NCBI GenBank assembly: GCA_905160935.1
Contig: CAJHZI010000436.1
Span: 557,501-621,500, forward strand
Source of the DNA: Enchytraeus crypticus
Taxonomy: Eukaryota > Annelida > Clitellata > Enchytraeida > Enchytraeidae
DNA length: 64,000 bases
Direction of reading: 5' to 3'
This document shows, piece after piece, positions 43,455 through 55,712 of this stretch (the first letter of the stretch is position 1; each line of letters starts with the position of its first letter). The notes under the pieces are model-generated. The model had not been told where the DNA came from and did no database searches. It saw nothing but the letters and a program-made list of their open reading frames with translations. The translations under genes were made by a program, and so were the position numbers.

Positions 43455-43645
43455 TAAACCGAGATGGTTTCATTCACTTTAACTGTCTGGAACCTACCAG
43501 GACACTTGTATAAATCACGTGACTCTACAGTATGATTCGTAGACGGAATTTGACCATGGTCGGATAGTGTATTGTTCCGTCTGCCCCATTTGTGTTCAAT
43601 TTCCCCACATCTGCCGTGACCTGTTCTGAATCGCTTAATGGACAC
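43455..43645 (-). pseudogene. LINE C-terminal relic
   Basis: The minus-strand frame encodes IKRFRTGHGRCGEIEHKWG then NHTVESRDLYKCPG. R.RTGHGR....HKWG..........C....H.....C is the usual end of Jockey/R1-group LINE ORFs. A short isolated fragment. Confidence 0.55.
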
Positions 43646-44768
43646 AACTCCTCTTTATTCCCATACCAACGAGCCTCTTCGCTGTATCATCAACGATAGA
43701 CTTATTTTGTATATTGCATTCACTCCTCATTCCAAGTTTCTTCGATCTCGGTAGATCAGGTTGTAGCATTAGATTATTAAGCAATTGTGTTGTTGTTTCT
43801 TCTCAGAATAGAATAGGAAGAGAGGAAGTGGATCTGATTGCACCAGAGACAGACTGAGTCTCCTTGCTGAGTTTAATTGTGTGTCGAGCAAGTGAACAGA
43901 TCTGTCATATATCAGCAAAATATTCATCTGTAGAGAAGCTCAGAGCAAGTACAGACCTTCGTATACATGCAGATGCACATATGTAATAATTGTACATAAT
44001 TATGTAACTATTAAATGATTTGCAAGCAAGCCTCACGTCATGCAGAATATATTTCATCATTCCATTCAAAATGTTGAAATTATGCATGCTCGTACAGAAT
44101 AGACACCTATTAATTCAAGGTTAACTGACAATTTAATGCTAGTGAGAAACAGAAATCTGACGCAAACCGCTCTATAAACGATACAATATTATAATAATAC
44201 AGAAGGTATCATCCTGTTATATTCTCTGTTCTCTCTACTAAAGTAGCCAACGCGATAAGATATAAATCTCTTATTAAACATTTAGAATGATGTCGCTGAC
44301 AGTTACTGCATCCGTCACTAAATGAAGTTAAGGTCAACTACAATAGCTACAATTTCATGAAGAGCTAACATAAATGTCTTTAGAATCCAGTTCATACTGG
44401 TTTAAACAGTAAATATCAATTCTGAAAGTGAAATGGCTGCCGAGTAAGTTAAGATGAAAATCGGATAAAGTCGATTTTCCTTTAAAACAAATCGAAAGAA
44501 CGAATAACAGATTATAAATATCTACAAGCATTGCAAATTTCACAACTTGGATGCTACAATTTCTTAATTCCTTTTAGAATCTTTGATTTCATTTGTTGTT
44601 ATTGTTGTGTCTAGAAAATTCGTAACAGGTGACCGCTTTTTGCGGAATTCCATTAGACGACAGCACAGCCAAATGAAATAAAATATAAAATTAAATTATA
44701 AAGGCAAATGATAATCTCCATTGAAGCCATAGTTGTCCTAGCTAGACGCTCATTAAAATTAGATAAGT
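43646..44768. other. Intergenic, no gene seen
   Basis: AT-rich; no recognised repeat or protein. Confidence 0.4.
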
Positions 44769-44920
44769 TAGGGCTGAGCCTGTGGCTTATTGGCAAATTG
44801 TTCGACAGCGGATCTGTAGGTGCAGGGTTCAAATACAGTGCTCTCCGCGCCACTGGCAAGCTATTGGATCATGAAACTGACTTTAAACTTGGCCTTAGCC
44901 TTTGGCCGTAGAAAAACTTA
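44769..44920 (+). mobile_element. tRNA-like SINE
   Basis: GGGCTGAGCCTGTGGCTTAT, TGCAGGGTTCAAATACAG (box B with one change), GATCATGAAACTGAC, AAACTTGGCCTTAGCC; first subfamily. Confidence 0.7.
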
Positions 44921-45235
44921 ATGAAATTTAGTTAAAGGTACTTCTTTGTGATATAACTAATTATATTTGTCATTCTTTAGAGGATAAGAAAAATACTACG
45001 AATAACAGTTCATACGAATAACATTATTTATTTGACATGAAATTAAAAAATGAAAAGGAGAGAAACACACATTTGTTATTTTCTATAATCCATTTAAAAC
45101 TTGGGAAAGCATAGCGAAAACACGCCAGAAGTCATAATGTTCCTAAGCTATAGGCTATGAATTTTTTTGTACGAGTATGCTCAGAGTATCGTAGACTAAC
45201 GACAACAACAATAGTAATAATAATCGTTGCGATAC

Positions 45236-45331
45236 CTTTAGGGCCTCGAAGGCAAGCCGCACGTCTCTGTTCTTGCGCAAGTCAATGTAGTAGAACAGCA
45301 GGTCCATGACGCGAAAAGGTATAGGACAAAG
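45236..45331 (-). CDS. Orphan exon-like patch
   Basis: A 96-nt, GC-rich minus-strand block in AT-rich surroundings encodes CPIPFRVMDLLFYYIDLR followed by KNRDVRLAFEALK in one open frame. It ends in AAG|GTATCG (possible donor at 45235-45234) and has an AG just before 45331. A start at the internal ATG is also possible. I do not recognise the protein, and no partner exons were found on this strand. The upstream side runs into an N2 retroposon at 45332-45500, which may have broken the gene. It could be a genuine exon of a larger gene, a pseudo-exon, or chance. Confidence 0.35.
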
Positions 45332-45438
45332 CTTTTTGTGAAGGGAATACCTTGTTTTGCTATGAAGTGCTGTTCTGGAACGTGAAGACAGACTTCGAGT
45401 ATCAATATGTACCTTTGACCTCCATATTTTCAGAACAC

Positions 45439-45498
<60 letters not shown>

Positions 45499-45510
45499 AA
45501 GAAAGAGAAA
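45332..45510 (+). mobile_element. N2 retroposon fragment with (GA)n tail
   Basis: TTTTTGTGAAGGGAATACCT, GAAGTGCTGTTCTGGAACGT, GAAGACAGACTTCGAGTATC, AATATGTACCTTTGACCTCC, then AGAACACT and (GA)n to 45495. The GA tract is the expanded 3' tail. Confidence 0.65.
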
Positions 45511-46104
45511 GAATGATTGTCCATGACTCCGACTCTAGAGAAAGAATAGCACAATGAGCATTATAGGTAGCCATTGCGAAATCGTAGAAAAGGAAACTGT
45601 CAAACAATGTCTTTGAAAAGTCATGCATGCTTTTAAATCACTATCTTGTTCATTCTGAAATAGTTGAGACTTTTAAACCCCAAAAACTATTAACATTGAA
45701 TATTGTAAGTTTTTGAGGTTTGAAAGTTTATACTGTTTAAAGAAAAACTAAGATGGCGCACTTAGGATTAGATTGGACCACGACATTCAATTGTGGTATT
45801 AAACACAACCACTCCGCATGCAGTAGTTAAAGTGGGGGAGAGGGTGGGACGAAGTAGAAATCAGTTCTCCTAGCTCTCATTTTTCTGAGGCGCGTTACTC
45901 TGCTAGGGGCAAGTATTAGATACTAGGAGACCGATAAATACATTACAGGTACCCGACAAGTCTGACCGACCCTCTAGCTCTCAATTCTCTCTCTAACCAC
46001 TGTCCGTATGGATGTCAGAACATGGATACAGGCAGGCATAGTGGAATTTTCCCTTAAATAGATCGAACTCTTTAGCATTTTTCTATAATTTCCAACAGGA
46101 AACA

Positions 46105-46385
46105 TGATCATCCGTTCTTGGCGTTCTAAACATAACATAATTCAGCAACATTCCTCTATTCGTGTCTATCATCAGCAACTCGCACAGCCTCTTCCCACGA
46201 AATGTTCAATATTCTCAAATCTTTGTTGATTGTGCGCAATCAAGTAGGCCTACTCCTAGGTCTTTCTCGTTTCCTTCTTCCATGGTTTGACTTTCAATTA
46301 ATTGCAGTCTTTGCACATCTACTCTCGAGCATTCTCAATAAATGACCGAAGTACCCCCACCTTCTTTAGGAACTTTCTCATAAAA
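46105..46385 (-). pseudogene. LINE C-terminal relic, third family
   Basis: Conceptual minus-strand pieces YFGHLLRMLESRCAKTAIN, KRERPRSRPT, LNISWEEAVRVADDRHEWRN. The W.GH.LRM....................GRPR.TW....DL......W.EA...A.DR..WR order is typical of LINE ORF ends. Contains in-frame stops. Confidence 0.6.
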
Positions 46386-47702
46386 AATCTGAAAAGCTAA
46401 AATTACCACAAAAAATATTTTAAAAATGATTACAAAATAACAAAATAAATCAAATTCTCAGATGTTCTTATCAAATATAGAAAATGGAAATCTGCCCAAA
46501 AATCATGATTTACCGACTCAAAGGGTCGTCCGATCTTTTTAATTAAAACACCTTCAGATATAAAGCGACTAATACCAGCAAATTCCAGTATACGTATTGT
46601 ATGTTGTATTCAAATTTACAGTATGCAGACATAAATTCGGACGGTATATTACAATATAACAAGTCGAAAGACTTCTAATCATTTCAAATCTTTAGCTGTC
46701 ACATGCAATCACGTGATTAAGCTGTGACATGCATTTACAAATCTCTATATGTCACGAACATTCACGAGATGCTATGATTTGTTAAGTCAGTAAAAATTCG
46801 CCTATAGAGTCATTTTGTAGATTGTTACTAGGTTCTTAGTTATTTAGAAATCATTTGAGAGCAACTGAGAAGCAACTTTGAGATTCAGTAGTTGAAGGTT
46901 ACCGTCTAGTAATGCCACCAGATCTTAAGGAATAATTTTCAGATCTTTTTCTAAGAATAACTTAAGAGCTGATTAATAATATAAATTATATCTGTGTATG
47001 TTTTTCATCATGAAAATCGTTAATTAAGATTATAAAAATATAATCTTAAACGGAGAGAGAGAATTTAGAGGTTGCTAGTTTATAGCCTATTGGCTCCGGC
47101 AGCTGATTGGATATAAAACTTACAATTGTTCTTTCTTGGCTCCTTGACAATAAATATCAAGTAGGCCTAAGTTTAATCTACCTCAATAATTAAAAGCCAC
47201 AGATTTCTATAATTTCCTGCATATTCCTTAAGTTACAATTAAGTTAATCAATGAAAAAACCGAAATTGACCATTAATTCAATTGATAGTCTATGACTAAG
47301 TTCCGTTCATATTATATTGACTTTTGCTGGATAAAGCAAAAGCTAAACAGGCCTACCTTATAGTGTCCCCTTTCGAAAGTGTCCGGTGCTTGTCAACAAT
47401 TGTTAATTAGGCAATTAATTGTTAATTGTGGGATTTCAGAATTTATCAAATAATTGATAAATATCGTAAATTTCAAAGTATAGTGAATATCAGAAATTTC
47501 TAAGTATTTTATAAATGTCAGTACTTTCTAAATAATTTTCAAAGGCCAGTAATAGTTAATTATTAAGTATCAGCAAATCTGTAATGTCGATAGATAAAAC
47601 TTGCAATCATTTGCCGTCCATACGAGCAATGAAATGAATAACAATAAAGTAATAACAAACATCACCGGCTATTAACAATAAAGCGTTTAGGCCTATACAG
47701 AC
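46386..47702. other. Intergenic, no gene seen
   Basis: Very AT-rich. An 11-bp hairpin with AAAA loop lies at 47024-47049. No coding evidence. Confidence 0.4.
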
Positions 47703-47789
47703 ATACACATACACATATAAATATATTATATATATATTATATTATGAGTGTATATATAATATATATATTATATATACATGTATATATAC

Positions 47790-47839
<50 letters not shown>

Positions 47840-47843
47840 GTTA
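47703..47843. repeat. (TA)n-rich tract
   Basis: Mixed CATA, TATA and TACATGTA repeats with a self-complementary middle. Confidence 0.9.
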
Positions 47844-48046
47844 CTAGCTATTTCTATTGTAATGCCGCATAGAGCTTAGGCTCTTTTGTGGTGTATACTA
47901 ATTAACAAGAAGTATATGGCTTTTTGAATATCGTTACTTTATACATGGCCAACTGGTTTCTAACCGAACCTCTCACGCCATAAAGCAGAGTGTCACATCT
48001 TCATCAAATATGACCTTAAGCAAAATTAGACACAGTGAACAAAGCG

Positions 48047-48275
48047 AAATAATAATAATAATAATTATTATTATAAATTATTATTATTATTTTTTAAAAA
48101 TTAAATATTATTATTATTATTAATTAAATATTATTAATTAAATATTAAAATTATTAAATATTAAATATTATTTAAAAAATTTTAAAAAAATTATTAAATA
48201 TTAAATATTAATTAAATATTATTAAATATAATTAATTATTATTAATTAAATATTATTTTTATTTTTATTATTAAA

Positions 48276-48308
<33 letters not shown>

Positions 48309-48370
48309 TACTACTACTATTATTATTATCATCATCATCAGCATCATTATCATTATTATTTTTACTTCTA
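48047..48370. repeat. (AAT)n/(ATTAAAT)n low-complexity tract
   Basis: 320 bp composed almost entirely of A and T in ATT, AAT, TTAAATA and AAATATT units, ending in CTA, ATC and ATT triplets. Both strands carry the same words, so it can fold extensively. Confidence 0.9.
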
Positions 48371-50261
48371 TATTATTATAAAGGTTTAACGTCCGTTTCC
48401 AAAATCATTGATGATGACATGGATTAAATGCAAGATTTTGAAAATTGAAGATTTGACCACTTTGCTTCTTTGCTGGAGGATAAAGATATATTCGGATTTG
48501 TAAGGATTGTCAGAGACAATCAAATGACACAGGACCATTAATAGCCTATGTCGAAAATTGATGAGATGTGTTGTACTTTCAGATCAGAATCATAATTAGA
48601 AAACGAACTGAATTCCTCACGTAAACTATCAAAATCGTAACAGTGACTTAGGCAAATGGCAGGATGAGTTACCGATGCCTCTTTTATGTAAATGTTGAGG
48701 TTCTATGCATTATTCTCTTTTTCGATTGATTTAAATCCTGCAAAAATAAAAGCCCTAATCTGCTAATTAAGTTTTGGGTGTACTATAAAAACCAATTTAT
48801 TTTTAACTATGCATATATATATTATCATTAGCATGCATGTTAACGCAAGCATAGAAACAAGTTTGCCTAAATCATGCGAACTGATGCAAGCATAATAAAT
48901 ATGCAGAAAAGTGAGAAATACAGCAGAGTGAAGTTAGATGATTTTAGAGTAGAATAAATCTACTACACAATTGTACCGAGTCAGTGAATTGAAGCATAAA
49001 GCCTCGCTGATGTGCAAGCACACAAAGAACTATACAATCTCAAATTCCGCACAAATTCTATGAATTTGCGTTTAGCAAGCAGCTGTACGAAATTTTAATT
49101 TTAAATTTCAGGGATGATCGAGAGTGAGAGTGACTTGTAAAAATTGTATGCATACATAGATATATAATATTAAGCTATAGATGTTTAATTTCACAAATTT
49201 CATAACAGCACATCAGTCAATGAAAACGGACAAATATGCGAAATGATGATGGGATTGAATTGAGTGGCTGAATTTAAGCGAGTTACACTCTGAACGAATA
49301 AATATTTCTCTTCGCTTTGCAGTTGACCGGGCGAAAATTGCAGATAAAGTTAAAATATTAACTCACTCTAAGAAAGCTTGAATTTGACTCTTTTTTAATA
49401 ATTCGGGACTTCGACGTCTAGACTTAAAAGAGAAAGGATTTTTTACCCCCCACCCCAAAATGGGGCTGAAAAGCCACTATCTCTAGTGTATGGTCTCTTC
49501 CAGATGAGGTTTGGTTTCGAAGTTGAGCGCAGAAGTGTCGAGACACAGTTCTGTTATAAGCTTCGGCATCGACGTTTTAGTGCCATAAAGCTCCGATTTT
49601 AACCGAGATATTCAAGCTCCATAAAAGTCATTTGTAGGGCCTAGATTGTTCTCATTTACAAAATTAGTTTTAAACAATTGTTCTTAAACAAGATACAATC
49701 ATCAATGAAATTTAAATTTTAACAGATTATTAAATATAATTAAATAATTAAAAAAAACTAATTTAATTGCTCTTATCATCGCAAATATACCGCTTGTTCG
49801 GTTGAATGAATAGATAACACTTGCTTCAGAAGCAGGAGGCCATCGATTCGAAACTCAGTGGCTCTGGCAGCGTCCCTAGCGATCAATATATAGATATTGA
49901 TAAATTGCAGATAATTAGAGCATTACTAGGCCTATAAGTGTATAGCAATTGCGTAAAGCTATAGTTGTTCTACGCAAGAAAAACTCACAAATTTGCGAAG
50001 ATATTTACGTTGAAGTTCTGCAGTTGCTGTTCGGTAGATGATGTTCAGTGTGTCAGCCGCTTTTAATCATTCCTGTGACGCACGAGAGTTTAAAGATTTT
50101 CTGAATCTACGTTTGTCTAGAAAAACTTTACCCTCAGACAACCGGTATTCAAAAAGGTAAAGTGAACATTTTAAAAGTGTTTAAGATAAGTTATAAGATT
50201 ACTTGCAATTTGATTTTTAGTATTTAAATTTCTGCGTTACTTTCAGAAAAAGCATAAATGC
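48371..50261. other. Intergenic, no gene seen
   Basis: No recognised gene. 49440-49640 is less AT-rich (CCCCCCACCCCAAAATGGGG, then a CTTCCAGATGAGG region) and may be an unidentified repeat. Confidence 0.4.
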
Positions 50262-50395
50262 TAAAGCTAAGTTTAGCGTCAGTGTCTTGTCAGTAAAACA
50301 TTGACGGGGAGAATAGAGGATTTGACCACTGCACCTACTAGTCTATAGTTGGACTATTTGCAATATGCTACCGACGCAGCCAAACTGTTGTGTAA
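50262..50395 (-). mobile_element. tRNA-like SINE
   Basis: Plus-strand CTAAGTTTAGCGTCAGTGTC and GATTTGACCACTGCACCTAC mirror the SINE 3' body and box-B region; the far end shows the TTTGGCTGCGTCGGTAGC start on the minus strand. Confidence 0.6.
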
Positions 50396-50654
50396 ACGAA
50401 ACTGAGCATAAGTTTAAAGCTAGCTAACTTGCTAACTTCGACAGATAGGAAAGTAAATGAAAATCACCCCAAAGACATATAGGCAATATGCTAGAATTTT
50501 GAGATTATATATCCATTGTATAACAACAGCTTACCTTTTTACTGTGACGAATGCTTAGTTGAAATAAAATAGCGTAATTCTTTAGGATATCAGCAGATTT
50601 CATGTCAATACGTAATGGAGTCAAGAATAATATATTTAATATAAAAGTAAACAG

Positions 50655-50870
50655 GAATTGTTTTGGGTAAACAGGATTGTTTTCTCAGGAAATGACTCCC
50701 CTGCCCAGTAAATGTTAGTTGAAGCTGAGGAAGGTATAGGGGGCCCACCTCGTCCTAAGCAGAATCCCCCAAGAATAATGGCATATCAAAAGGAATGTTA
50801 TAGATGATTTAATTTAGAGATCCACTCGTGTGTGGACACGATGAGGAAAACGGATGACAGAGAAAAGTAA
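50655..50870 (+). mobile_element. Non-autonomous retroposon N1
   Basis: GGGTAAACAGGATTGTTTTC, TCAGGAAATGACTCCCCTGC, GTTAGTTGAAGCTGAGGAAG, GGGGGCCCACCTCGTCC, AGCAGAATCCCCCAAG, AATGGCATATCAAAAGGAAT, then GATCCACTCG. It shows the complete N1 head. A short N1/LINE end follows at 51296-51352. Confidence 0.7.
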
Positions 50871-51720
50871 TAATATTTTTGTTTATTACTTGAAATCTGA
50901 CATACCGCAGAAATAATAAAAATATACATGAAACAAAAGCAAATAGTAAGTTCAATAATACCAATATAACAATAGTCCAAGATAATGTTTCATAACGGTC
51001 ATTATACGATATTCTAATGATAAAATATTAATCACGAAAGGAGTGCGTTTAAATGGTATTTAAAATGGATGGACCATCCCACTGAACTTGATGTTAAAAT
51101 ATAATAAATCTTGCTTTTATTTCAAAACAATCTAACAGCCGCAGATAGGTTTCATACGAACATGATCGGCCTAAATTATACGAGAAGAATATGTCACAGT
51201 CACGCAAAATACTGATAATACATTTTAAATCAAGATTAAATTAGCTATAGTTTTATAGCATCACTTAGTGTCAAGCGGGTTATGAAGTTTTTATCATTCA
51301 AAGAGATACGTGGAGGCGTTATATACCATGGACCTGCCAGTAGGCAGTGCAAATTAAAAATAATTTTACATTAGATTGCATGTAGAGGTATTAATTGAGA
51401 GACATAGTTTTCTTATGTCTGAAGGCGTTGATAGTTAATCAATTGTTATAATCAATTAATTATTAATATGGTAATTCACAGACGCCTCTCATTTTCTTTG
51501 TGCAAATTTAATAACTTTGATAACGCAATATAAAATGAAGTTATGTTTACACCTATTGCAAAGCTTCATCAAGTGAGCAAATGTTGTAAGATTTTCTATT
51601 TAGAAACCTCTGATCATAAACAAAAGTTACCTGTTACTTTGTTGACTCCGCAAAATTGTATTTATTTCATAAAATAAAATTTTCATATAATCCGACTATA
51701 ATCCGAAAATTTCATATATA
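50871..51720. other. Intergenic upstream of the exchanger gene
   Basis: AT-rich, no gene seen. 51296-51352 is a LINE/N1 3' end (AGATACGTGGAGGCGTTATA, CCATGGACCTGCCAGTAGG). Confidence 0.45.
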
Positions 51721-51721
51721 T

Positions 51722-51872
51722 CCGACATCGCCACTGGCTGGAGCCAGTGGCGATGTCGGTAAAATGCTCGACCGCGGATCAGTATATGCGGGTTCAAATC
51801 CTGGGCTCGCCAGTCACTGACATCGCTTTCGAGGGAGGAAACTGACGTTAACCTTAGCGTTACCGTTATAAA
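51722..51872 (+). mobile_element. tRNA-like SINE with fold-back at its 5' end
   Basis: GGCTGGAGCCAGTGGCGATG through GCGGGTTCAAATCCTGGG and GACATCGCTTTCGAGGGAGG to AACTGACGTTAACC. The first 18 bases of the SINE are preceded by their exact inverted copy (51722-51739), with a 2-nt loop. Confidence 0.8.
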
Positions 51873-52379
51873 ATTCGGCGACTACTATGAACAGGTACAT
51901 CTTATGAAGCAAGGAGGTTAGGGCACACAGGTGGCACTTAAAGAGTCTGAATATTAAATCAGCTATACTAATTACAATTAACAAAGAGATTATGTAAGTT
52001 CAAACATTAAAGTAACTAAGTCAATAGACATTTTATAAATAAGATTATGCGCATATACTGCAGATAAACTTACGAATTTATTTCGTATCCAAAAAGCCGT
52101 TAAAAATAGTACAATCGTTAAAAGGAAGATTGCTTAACCCTTCAGAAAAAAAATTCTATATAATGAACCTTTGAAGTGATATTTTCAATTGGCGCAAAGT
52201 ATCAGTTTATTTTTAATTCGACAAGTTAAGCAATCTTCTTTGCATACATTGATAACTATGTGCTCATACCGTCTATCTATTTCAGCGTGAAGTTGAAATA
52301 TAAGCCCAGTCTACAATTCCAAAGAGGTAGATATCATCATAGATGATAATTTCTCCTGACCCATGCTTCATATTTTCAG
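51873..52379. other. 5' flank of the exchanger gene
   Basis: No reading frame. The acceptor TTCATATTTTCAG ends at 52379, so a 5' UTR exon must lie upstream, but its position is not evident. Confidence 0.4.
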
Positions 52380-52384
52380 ATATT

Positions 52385-54962
52385 ATGAGACTTCTGTCAC
52401 AGCGACGTTTAAACATCGTCTACACACTGGTGTTCAGCACGTTAACGGTTCAAGTTTACAGCGCCATCTTGTACCGTCCAGTAAGATCACTTGTCGACAA
52501 CGAAACCATAGCGCTACAGCCGATTGGTATTACCCCTAATGATACGGCTAATTTGAGGCCAATCGGGCCCGCCCATCAGGGCTCTAACACTTCATCGGGC
52601 CACCTTGGGAGGGAACACGAGGGCGGACACGAAAGCGAACCAGGAGGCGAACACGGAGAGTCCGAACTAGAACCCCACGAAGTTCACAGATTTCACGTCG
52701 CTAAGTTTGTGTTTGATAACGTCAACCCATTTATACTCGTCGCCCTCTTTATAATCTTCGTTCTCTGCGCCAAGTTGCGTAAGTTAATGTTTGCTGGTAA
52801 CTCTAAAATTCAGCTTCAATATGTATTTTAATTTGAAAATAATATTGACCGCAATTTCTATACACTTAACTTCAATTTCACATTATTTTCCTGAGCTCCT
52901 CAAGTCTATCTTCAGAACAACTATACATATTCTAACTGACTGATTTAAAAAGTGGCTATTGATAACAGCTGCAAAAGCCTATGATTATATCAATGCTAGT
53001 ATACTCTTGACCATGATCGCTCGGGCTTGGTGCAGTCATAACAGTTAAAGACTTTTACTTCATACATTCATTTCGGCATCTTTTTCAGGCATAAACTTAA
53101 TCCTTTTCCCAGTATACAGCCTCGTTCTAAAGCAAAAGCATAAAAAGAGCCAAAAAATTCAAATCTCATCTATGTAAAATTCCCTGATTCCAGGGGCTCA
53201 CTAAACGATAGCTTTACGTTTTCTACATTTGTTTGCTTTGATGGCCTAATGGATAATACGCTTTTCTGAGCAGTAGATGGCAATCACTTGAAATCGCCGT
53301 TGGACGGTTACTCTCCAATCCTTTATCCAAAACCTGAGCCTTAATTTTAATCTTATTATGATTCTACTGATCAGCGACTCAATTGATAAACTCTGTATGT
53401 ATTTGCTGATTATAACTACTGTATATTATGTATCTCTCTTAGTGCATTTACTACTGGTAGTTCCATAGTATATAAAGACTCCTCTCATCTCTATCGCCCG
53501 TTTTCCTCTTCATGTCCACATACGAGTGAATTCTTTAAGTCATCTATAACATACCTTTTGATATATTCCTTTTGTATATTTTGTACTCTAATAGTGATTC
53601 ACTTCCACGAGCATCTATGCAAGTATCTGCCTGAGAGTTGTATGCTCATCGTCGTTGGCGCAGTGCTGGGTATAATCATGTACTTCACTAAGGCTCCTAA
53701 TTACCAGCTCAACCCTCAAACGTTCTTCTTGGTTGTTCTACCCCCCATCATATTCGATGCAGGCTACTACATGCCAGTCAGGTACTGTTGCTAGAAAACA
53801 ATCACATTAATAAATCAGCTACATTAATTGCTGCAAGATTTATTTATTATAAAACGTTCGAGGTCATGAAGTTATTCTTGACTTGATATTTAAATATTTA
53901 AATGATTTATATCCGGATGAATGAGTTTATTTGGAAACAATTCATATACAACGATATCAATGTGCAATGCAAAAAAAAACTTCAGTATAAATTTGCAAAA
54001 ATTCATTGCAAATCACCATCATCATCATCATCATCTTCATCGTCATCGTCATCGTCATCATCATCATCATCCCTTGAATCCCAGTTTAATTAGGGTCGGG
54101 ATACAAATAGACTTTTCAAATTCTCTCTGTCCTAGATCTCTGTCCTATGTTTGTGCAAAATTCGTTGCAAACTTTAGTAAACGTATTTATTTTATAACTC
54201 GCATTTAAAGCAATGCATAAAATAGTCTAGTGTTTCAAAATTCATAATTGAAACTTAAATATGGCACACGTTAGCAAGAATTATTTTAAATAATTGCGCT
54301 CTTAAAGGTAAGTTATCATTGTTTCAGAATAAGAAGGACCATACTGACCTGAAGAAGGCATTAATTAATGAGTACTTCAAATGTATGAACATATAGACCT
54401 TTCATAAAACTCGTTTACTTAGAAAAAAATCACATCGCATATTTCATTACTCGCTGGAGGGCGCCACTGTGCACTCAACAGTTGAATGTTTTACGGCAGG
54501 CATTTATAATAAATACATAACGGCACACTGGGTCAGGAAGCACATATGCTTGTTTAAGACCCATTTCCTCCTTCCTCTCCAAGGTTATTAGTAATCGTGA
54601 TGTAAGATATCACATAAATGTAAGGTATCTTCTCTATATAGTTTATACAGACATATTTAGTGTAAATTGCGACATTATTTTATAATCATTTAATAAATAA
54701 TTGAAAAGATAATTTTCTTACGAATTTCTAATTAATGTCATTCTGTTACAAAATTAAGAAATAGCTAATAGATATATGCATATGTACTAAATATTGCCTG
54801 CCGTCAAAATAAAAACACACCCCTCCCCACTCCTCACCACTGCCCCACCTGGCTTCGTTTATTATCTGTGCACAGCTACCACTACATAATATGAAAGGTC
54901 TATATTCCTGTAAGCAAACTTCTATGCAGTGACTCAGGTACGTGTGTTACTAAGCGAACAGC

Positions 54963-54997
<35 letters not shown>

Positions 54998-55621
54998 GTG
55001 TATATATATATACATATTTATTATGTATATAATTTATATATATACATGTATATATAAATTATATACATAATAACGAAAACTACTAAAACAGAAACTTAAG
55101 AAAGGAAACATTGTAAACACATGCGGTATGTCATGTGTGTAACTATACGGAATAATAAAAATATACAGTATATACAATTTATATAATTTATAAATCGCCC
55201 TGTGTTGTGCTCGGGTGTGGTTGGACCACTAGGGCAACCGCAAACAATCTGCCGCGTGTACGTAAGAGGCGATTAAAGGCAGGAGCTGAGGATGGCAAGA
55301 GGGGTCCTACCTCACCATGAACTATTTTCCCCAGGAATAAATGGTAATTAATCCACCTAACTGAGGAAGGCAACGGGAAACCACCTCAGAAGCCATATTT
55401 TCCCAAGCTATAGGCTACATAAGGTATGGATAAGGCATAGACTTTGTGAAGGGATTAACTTGTTGATCTAAGGAGTGCTCTTATGGAGCGATAAAGCAGA
55501 CACTGAGTATGAATATGTACCTTGAACCTGCCACTTGGCAGTTCACTGAAGAAGAAGACATGTATATATATATACAGTGTATATTGTATATACTGTTATA
55601 TATGTATATATATATATACAG

Positions 55622-55712
<91 letters not shown>

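Noticed and set aside
53090-53125. Extra exchanger micro-exon between TTTTTCAG and a downstream donor
   Set aside because: Exon 52778 joins 53595 directly in phase, giving the expected continuous KLLIHFHEHL; no exon is needed between.
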